NCBI GenBank assembly: GCA_964200075.2
Contig: CAXNAA020000238.1
Location: 1 to 23,919 of the forward strand
Reading direction: 5' to 3'
DNA: 23,919 nt
Origin: Sphacelaria rigidula
Lineage: Eukaryota > Phaeophyceae > Sphacelariales
The translations under genes were made by a program, and so were the position numbers. Under the pieces are notes generated by a model. That model did no database searches. It saw nothing but the letters and a program-made list of their open reading frames with translations, and was not told where the DNA came from. Below are positions 18,687 through 23,919 of the stretch, piece after piece. Position 1 is the first letter of the stretch. Every line of letters starts with the position of its first letter.

Positions 18687-21600
18687 CTTGAATCGGGCGG
18701 TGGGGTAGGGCAACGGGGAGGTGAGGAGGTGGGCGGTGTTGAGTACACAACGAAATTTCGACTCTTCTCGAGCGGAAGCATGGAGGAGGAAGCTAGAGTT
18801 CGGCGATGCCGGCGTATACGCCATGTGCGCGATTCAATTAGCAGAATGCACAGTATCCGTTGCTAGCGGATACTCCGTTATCTGGTCCGACTGGCTAGCT
18901 GGTTGACAAGAGTTGCATTCGTTGCCGGAAGACGTGCACGCGTGAGTGTGTGTGTTCGTGTGTGCACGCCTTCAACTTGCCGTGGAGGTACGGGCGAACT
19001 TGATTCGATTTGATTGATGGATTAATTGCCGCACATTAACTGGTCCCCGAGATGTCAAGCCGTGATCATTATCCACAAGATCGACGTACCCATGGTAAGC
19101 AAGACGGGAACACTCGCCAAGGAAAGAGCAAATTGAGACATAAAGGAGTAAGACTGGACCGGCAACACAAAGGGAGCAATTGAACAGAAATTGCCGTACC
19201 AAGTGCGCGTCGGGGGTAGTGTCAACGAGCAGCGGCAAGCACCGCAAGCAACACAGTTTGCCTCGCGCCACCAGCGGCGCATAATTTGAGCGCCATTCTT
19301 GACAAAACCAGGCGTCTACTGCAGGGCACAGAGACACGATTTTGAAGAACAGTTCACTTTCCCGAAGGTACTGCGAAGATCTCGCCGATAAATCCAACAC
19401 AAGAATGTTTACATACAAATACATACATATCTAAACATATATTCAGGGAGGGAAACAAAAGAAGTAAATAGCTTCCTCAGCTCAAGCACCTGGCGCAAAG
19501 TCCAGTTCCTCGGCTCGCAGCTGTGATAAGATATACTCCACGTGTCGCATTTCTCCAGCCCACCTGCACTCTGCTAATGCCGCCGTGTAAACGACCGCTC
19601 CAGGTGGCACGCCCTCCCCTTTCATCTGAACGTTGCATGCGACAGGGGGAAACCGTCGAGCCACGGTGGAAAGGGAAGAGTAAATTCCGTTTAGGGTCAG
19701 TCGGTTCGGGTCAGTTCTCCCCCGACACACAGCACAGTGTAGCACAAAAGCGTTTGTCCAGGTGGCACGTCTACCTATGCCTTGTGCAATTTCAGAAGGT
19801 TGTGTTTGAACCATGCTGACTTGGATGGTACCTTTGCTGGGTGGAAGACTGCACTTGATTTCTACTTGCAATCGTGATGGCACTGCAACCTTTGACTCAA
19901 GCAAGCCCGCCAGCCTTGGCACCGACACTCATGGAAACTCCTATATTACAGCTGTATGTGGGAAGAGTATGACATCCCAGAAAAATACGACACTCTTCCG
20001 TCCATCCGGACGTCCATTCTGGAAATCCATCTGGGATATAGATATCTCAGATGGATTTTCACATCCCAGACGGAGGTCGCACGGTAGTGCAAGACCGCGC
20101 TCCAACCGCAGGACCCATCTTTCAACACCTCGACGAGATTGTTCCGAATGCAGCGCGATGGGCTTATTCAAGCAACCACGTGCTAGATTTTCGCTGCATA
20201 TAACTGTTCCACGGTTCGTTCGAATAAAATATTGATTCGACTCATAATCAACATTTGGACGAATCAATCATACGATTGATACACAAGTTGTGATTTGTAC
20301 ATGTTTTGGGTTCGTGATTCGTACGACACCACTTTGAGTGTACACATTTCTAGTTCGTGATTCGCGCGCTACACCGTCAAAGGTACACGCTTCCTACCTT
20401 CCATTCGTATGGCGTGAATCATAGGTACATGTTTCCCAATTTCCATTCATTCAGCATGAATCATAGGCACATGTTCCCCACCTTCCATTCATACGAGGTG
20501 AATCAAGCGTACATGATTCCCAATTTTCGTTCATACAGCATGAATCATACGTACATGTTCTCCACCTTCCATCCATACGAGGTGAATCAAGCGTACATGT
20601 TTCTCAATTCCCATTAATGCGGCATGAATCATACATATATGTTTCGTACCTTCCATTCATACGACATGTATCAAGTATACTAGTTTCGCACTTCTTATTT
20701 ATGCAGCGCAAATCATGCGTACATGTTTTTCACCTTCTATTCTATAAATAATGTGAACATGTAGTTTCTCACCTGTCATTTTATGGGGCGCGACTCTCCG
20801 GTGGCGCGGCCTTTTTGCAGGTGGGGTAGGCAAACAAAGGCGTACAGGTCGCGAACCCCTCTAGAGCCAAATCCGCAATGAACCCAATTTCAAGTTTTGT
20901 ACCCACACGTAACACATCAACTATAGTACGGCATGCGTGTCTACGTGCCCAGAGCAGGTTTTCGAGCATTTCCCCCCCCGAGGTATGCTGTTGATAACCT
21001 TTGTGGTTTCACGTCGTTTTCTGGGATACAGTTGACCTGAACATACTGTATACAATACCACAAAGACTGGCGAAGGATACAGCACCAGCACGAGTCGTCC
21101 TCGCATGCTCGCGGAAGTTTTCGGGAAAACTCCGGCAGCATACTCTGCAGTGTGCGGACAGTACGGTACAGCACGGCATAGCACGCATCTGCGCGCCTAG
21201 AGTGATTCTAGCTGAATATTTTCCTATGATCATGTACATGTTTTCCACCTCGTGTTCGTGAGCGTGGGTCATGGATACATGTTTCCCACTTTCCAATCAT
21301 ACGAGGTTAATCAAGCGTACATGTATCTCCCCATTCATCCATGCAGCATGAATCAAACGCACGCGTTCTGCACGTTCCATTTATACGAAGTGAATCACAG
21401 GTACACGTTTCCCCAATTGCGTTCATGCGGCAGGAACCACACGTACATGTTCTCCGTCTTCCATCCATACGAGGTGAATCAAGCGTACATGTTTCCCAAT
21501 CTCCGTTCATGCAACATGAACCATACGCTCATGTTCCCCACCTTCCATTCATACGGGATGAATCATGCGTACATGTTTCCCACCCATGACTCATACAGGA

Positions 21601-22192
21601 ATTGTGATTCATACGAGTACATACGTCGCACTCTTGATTCGTCTGATACCACTTGGAGTGCAGACATTTCCAGTTCGTGATTCGTGCGGTATGACCTTGA
21701 ACATACAACTTCACCACCCGCGATTCATACGGGATGACTCTTTGGTACATTCTTCGCATCCAACATTCATGGGGACTCAATCCGTATGAACTCTGATTCG
21801 TCCGAACCGTGGACTGTTCCCACGATCATGCACTTTTGTGCCTGATGGCAGTGTAGTAGAATCATGTCATGAGATAAGTTACGGCAGTAATACGCCTTGT
21901 ATCAAGAAACCAAAAACTGTTCCAAGTTTATCTTGTATAATGAACATGCCGCGACAGGATCCATCCGCTGAACGTGTATCACCCTGCGAGCATCTTGATA
22001 GAGAAGAGAATGAGAGCACACGGAACGCTTCTCAACTCTCAGCAAGTAGCTCAAACGAACCATACCTCCTCCACAAGAAATAGCGCCAGCTCCCATGGCA
22101 CAACACTTTGTCCACCAAACGACCTGCACGTAGTACCGCTGCCATAGATCGCGCCGACATATCTACTGCAGACTTTTGTCTTCTGTAACCTC
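18274..22192 (-). CDS. pentatricopeptide-repeat (PPR) protein, C-terminal part
   Basis: Three exons on the - strand (22192-22066, 19625-19490, 18686-18274) join in one frame and end at TAG (18276-18274). The first junction produces WELALFLVEE followed by MKGEGVPPG, a classic PPR helix B and motif end. Next comes a full 35-residue motif beginning AVVYTAALAECRWAGEM. The last exon has two further helix pairs, ending LHGRWLEALDLVKGAI. PPR proteins bind RNA in organelles and act in editing, splicing or stability; the organelle and target cannot be read here. The 5' exons were not found and are probably upstream (>22.2 kb). Its first intron is 2,440 bp and repeat-filled, the second 803 bp. Confidence 0.7.
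18687..19489 (-). other. PPR gene intron 2
   Basis: An 803-bp intron between donor CAG|GTGCTT and acceptor TTCAAG. A 150-codon open frame lies inside it on the - strand (18972-19424), but it has no motif and frames of that size are expected by chance. If the donor were not used, the reading frame would stop two codons later at TGA (19484-19482). Confidence 0.55.
19490..19625 (-). CDS. PPR gene, internal exon
   Basis: The acceptor GCAACGTTCAG is followed by ATGAAAGGG, and the donor GCGCCAG|GTGCTT follows Pro and one base of Gly. The exon has 45 codons plus 1 nt. It holds the end of one PPR motif (MKGEGVPPG), then one full motif of 35 residues beginning AVVYTAALAEC and ending AEELDFAPG. The Met here is in the middle of a motif and is not a translation start. 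Confidence 0.75.
20001..20076. repeat. hairpin made of the CCATCTGGGATAT minisatellite unit
   Basis: The arms 20023-20039 and 20042-20058 (aaatccatctgggatat and its inverse) pair over 17 bp with one mismatch and a 2-nt loop. Further single units lie on each side. The unit is the same as in the 9361-9620 and 9991-10327 blocks more than 9 kb away. Confidence 0.7.
20316..20368 (+). repeat. array-flanking repeat, copy 1
   Basis: This segment (gattcgtacgacaccacttt ... gttcgtgattcgcgcg) lies just before satellite array 1. It recurs in the same orientation at 21635-21688, just after array 2. Confidence 0.65.
20411..20750 (+). repeat. 84-bp dimeric satellite, array 1
   Basis: Two related monomers alternate with start positions 20411, 20454, 20495, 20538, 20579, 20622, 20663 and 20706, so spacings are 43, 41, 43, 41, 43, 41 and 43 bp. 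Type A units begin gcatgaatcatacgtacatg and type B units begin gaggtgaatcaagcgtacat. Since 84 is a multiple of three, one + frame stays open through part of the array and reads a 14-residue repeat with YMFPTFHSYEVNQ. Confidence 0.85.
21262..21595 (+). repeat. 84-bp dimeric satellite, array 2
   Basis: Monomers start at 21262, 21303, 21346, 21387, 21430, 21471, 21514 and 21555, giving spacings of 41, 43, 41, 43, 41, 43 and 41 bp. It has the same sequence and phase logic as array 1. A 142-codon + frame (21252-21680) spans it with the same 14-residue repeat. It lies antisense in PPR intron 1. Confidence 0.85.
21635..21688 (+). repeat. array-flanking repeat, copy 2
   Basis: Matches 20316-20368 with about 80-85% identity by eye and the same orientation, but lies after array 2. 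The overall order is therefore flank, array 1, spacer, array 2, flank. Confidence 0.65.
22066..22192 (-). CDS. PPR gene, first exon found
   Basis: A strong acceptor (CTTCTTTTTGCAG) precedes 22192; the donor GAGGAG|GTATGG follows 22066. The exon takes in 1 nt and ends in phase 0. It encodes 42 codons ending VVPWELALFLVEE, helix B of a PPR motif that is completed by MKGEGVPPG in the next exon. The N-terminal half, including YVGAIYGSGTTCRSFGGQ, is a poor PPR match, so the true acceptor could lie further in or the motif may be degenerate. Confidence 0.6.
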
Positions 22193-23237
22193 CTGCAAAA
22201 AGAAGTGCAGAACAGTCCGTGAGATAGTGAACATACATCCACAGGCAAGCTGGCGAATGGCCCCGGCCGTTTGTGGGGTGTACAAGGTGACAGCCCCGAC
22301 GAAAATACTGCGGCTGGTGTAATGTTGATGTTGCACTTGCGCGGTACGCACGCGGTTGTTTTCGATCGTGATCGCGAGCTGTTGATACCACTGCTGTTGC
22401 TGCTTCTGCGCACGTGTTGTGATGAACGAGTGTTTCTCGAGAGTGCGCGAGGGATGCTAATTGCGACAAACATGATGAAGCCGGTCGTGCCTCAGCAACA
22501 ACGACAGCAGTCTGAAACATCCCGTGCGGTTGGGCGAAATGTCTATGAGCTACATTTGTCATGTACCACTGGCCGCATGGTTCAAGGTCACGTTTTTCAC
22601 CACCCCCCAAAAGCAAGACCTCGTGGAGCAATCAGAGTTGATAACCGATTTAGTCATAAACATGGCGGCAGAAAATCCAACGCCTTCGAAGCTACCTCCT
22701 CCAAGAACTCCGGCTCAGTTCTACGGAACCCAGCGTACAAAGTGGCGATGAGCATTCGCAAAATTTGGACAGAGAATTCACCCTCGCCCTGTTCGAAAAC
22801 AACAGTCAATTTCCTTTTACAGCTTCTGATTCGCGACCGCGCCTGTCGCGCAGAGAGCTTACGCTGTACTGTACAATAGTAGGGCTTGCTGGCAGCTATT
22901 GTTTAGGGGCAAAGTTGCGTTTATAGTCGCACGCACAAGTGCGATTTTTTCTGCTCGTGCGAGGCTTCATCTTCACCTTTTTTGCTCCAAATGGATATGA
23001 TGGTGAATCGCGTTGGGACTTGTTCCATCCAGTGGTGTGGCTGTCTCACGTTTTCAGGAAAGTAGCTTCGACTTAGTATGTCGTGTGGATACATATATCA
23101 ACTCCTCTGTGTGCCGACATCGAAGACGTGGTTGAGGCTCTCGCCAAGAGTAAGATAGTAAGCGCGACGGTTTCGCAGACAACTGTTCTTCATGCTGCCG
23201 AATCCAGTAATATGGGGTATTATCAACCGGTCTATTT
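22193..23237. other. no confident gene
   Basis: This holds several long overlapping frames: 202 codons on + at 22271-22879 and about 200 codons on - at 22032-22631. They mirror each other and show no motif. Upstream PPR exons should be on the - strand here or beyond, but I could not identify one. A short hairpin (tcgcac...gtgcga) lies at 22928-22944. Confidence 0.4.
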
Positions 23238-23707
23238 AGACCCACTTTTATGGCAACGAATCCCGATTTTTACAAATATGAGGATTTCAGCCCGTATCCA
23301 GGTGATTTTCTCCCGTGGATTGATTTTTCGGACCCCAGTCCGTTAGACAATGTTTTTCGGCTAGCTATGAGCAAACCAGATCAATCCTCGGATTCTTGGA
23401 CGTTGACTTTTGGTTCATCACATTTTTGCCCTAATCGGGACACTCCCGCATTTCCCCCGATTTTTTCTTTAACCGGGGGAGATGCGAGGGAGATGCGAGA
23501 GCGTCCCGATCTCAGCAGAACGGTGATGTATCAAAAGTCAACGCCCAGAAAATCGGAGAATTGATCTGGTTTGCTCACAGCTAGCCGAAAAACATTGCCA
23601 AACGGATTGGGGTCCGAAAAATCAATCCATGGGAGAAAATCGCCTGTAGACGGGCTGAGATCCTCCTAGTTGTAAAAATCGGGATTCGTTGCCATAAAAG
23701 TGGGTCT
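23238..23707. mobile_element. ~470-bp near-perfect hairpin (foldback element)
   Basis: The left arm 23238-23460 and right arm 23473-23707 are reverse complements at roughly 90% identity with only about 12 bp between them. They start agacccacttttatggcaac and end with its inverse. The right arm has an extra ~10-bp repeat of gatgcgaggg near the centre. A 104-codon + frame starts at 23250 in the left arm, but the equivalent frame in the right arm is broken by TAG after about eight codons. No clear target duplication was found. Confidence 0.8.
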
Positions 23708-23857
23708 TGTTTACACCCCGAAAACTACGAAATGTTAATTTTTCATATTTCGGAGGAGGTTTTTGGTCAAAAGGCAAGAAATGATTACGTCACCAGGAGT
23801 GCCGCAGAAAAAAATGCGAGGCCCTATGCCGATTTTTTTTTAATTCTAGGTGTTTTC

Positions 23858-23873
23858 GGGGGGGGGGGGGGGG
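23858..23873 (+). repeat. (G)16 homopolymer
   Basis: Sixteen consecutive G near the window end, followed by an A/T-rich stretch ending in ataaaataaagt. No gene is seen between the hairpin and the end of the window. Confidence 0.85.
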
Positions 23874-23919
23874 TATTACTAAATCCCACACATGAATAAA
23901 ATAAAATAAAGTATATAAA

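Larger units (their letters stand above)
19626..22065 (-). other. PPR gene intron 1, repeat-filled
   Basis: A 2,440-bp intron that holds the hairpin at 20001-20076 and two satellite arrays (20411-20750, 21262-21595) separated by a ~510-bp unique spacer. The spacer has no recognised feature. Open frames on the + strand across the arrays are a consequence of the 84-bp period. Confidence 0.55.

Noticed and set aside
18972-19424. 150-codon - frame between PPR exons
   Set aside because: The in-phase splice of the flanking PPR exons removes it; no PPR motif inside.
22271-22879. 202-codon + frame
   Set aside because: Mirror frames of similar length exist on the - strand, no motif is seen, and three frames look equally plausible.
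23250-23564. 104-codon frame as a real gene
   Set aside because: It lies in one arm of a hairpin whose other arm carries a stop in the same frame; treated as part of the foldback element.

Overview
This is a stretch of a repeat-rich, intron-rich eukaryotic nuclear genome. The introns begin GT and end AG, exons are short (62-413 nt), introns run from about 0.3 to 3.3 kb, and base composition looks balanced. One gene is of pentatricopeptide-repeat (PPR) type and the other is a Cys-rich/EGF-type extracellular protein. These features fit a photosynthetic stramenopile, most likely a brown alga, but that assignment is inference and no ribosomal or organelle marker is present. No bacterial operon, CRISPR array, rRNA gene or intact tRNA gene was seen.

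Two convergent multi-exon genes occupy 7.9-22.2 kb. (1) On the + strand, seven exons at 7864-8037, 11383-11444, 11813-11941, 12255-12415, 13124-13251, 15477-15585 and 17830-17894 join in phase at all six junctions. They encode a beta-strand-rich module followed by a Cys-rich domain and an EGF-like repeat. The 5' exons were not found and the 3' end is uncertain; a possible next exon starts at 18129. (2) On the - strand, three exons at 22192-22066, 19625-19490 and 18686-18274 also join in phase and encode the C-terminal part of a PPR protein ending in a TAG stop. Its 5' exons were not found and may lie beyond 22.2 kb. The two genes face each other tail to tail near 18.1-18.3 kb.

The introns and flanks are full of repeats. 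The + gene's introns hold a tRNA-derived SINE (8724-9066, with A and B boxes) and a second body-only copy (17243-17534). They also hold a large inverted pair of about 20-bp minisatellite blocks (9361-9620 and 9991-10327), a (GT)26 tract, a decayed non-LTR retrotransposon 3' end (13571-14320, - strand) and a (CT)18 tract lying directly upstream of a splice acceptor. The 2.4-kb PPR intron holds two arrays of an 84-bp dimeric satellite (41+43 bp) and a small hairpin made of the same unit as the 9-10 kb minisatellite.

The left 7.8 kb has no confidently recognised gene. It carries a 60-bp tandem duplication, a 200-bp foldback element, a TATGCTCG iteron-like cluster, a ~910-bp terminal-inverted-repeat element (2690-3599), a small hairpin with an adjacent tRNA-like fragment, and a G-quadruplex-prone tract. 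The right end carries a ~470-bp near-perfect hairpin (23238-23707). All exon boundaries were set by eye from splice signals, phase and motifs, without transcript evidence.
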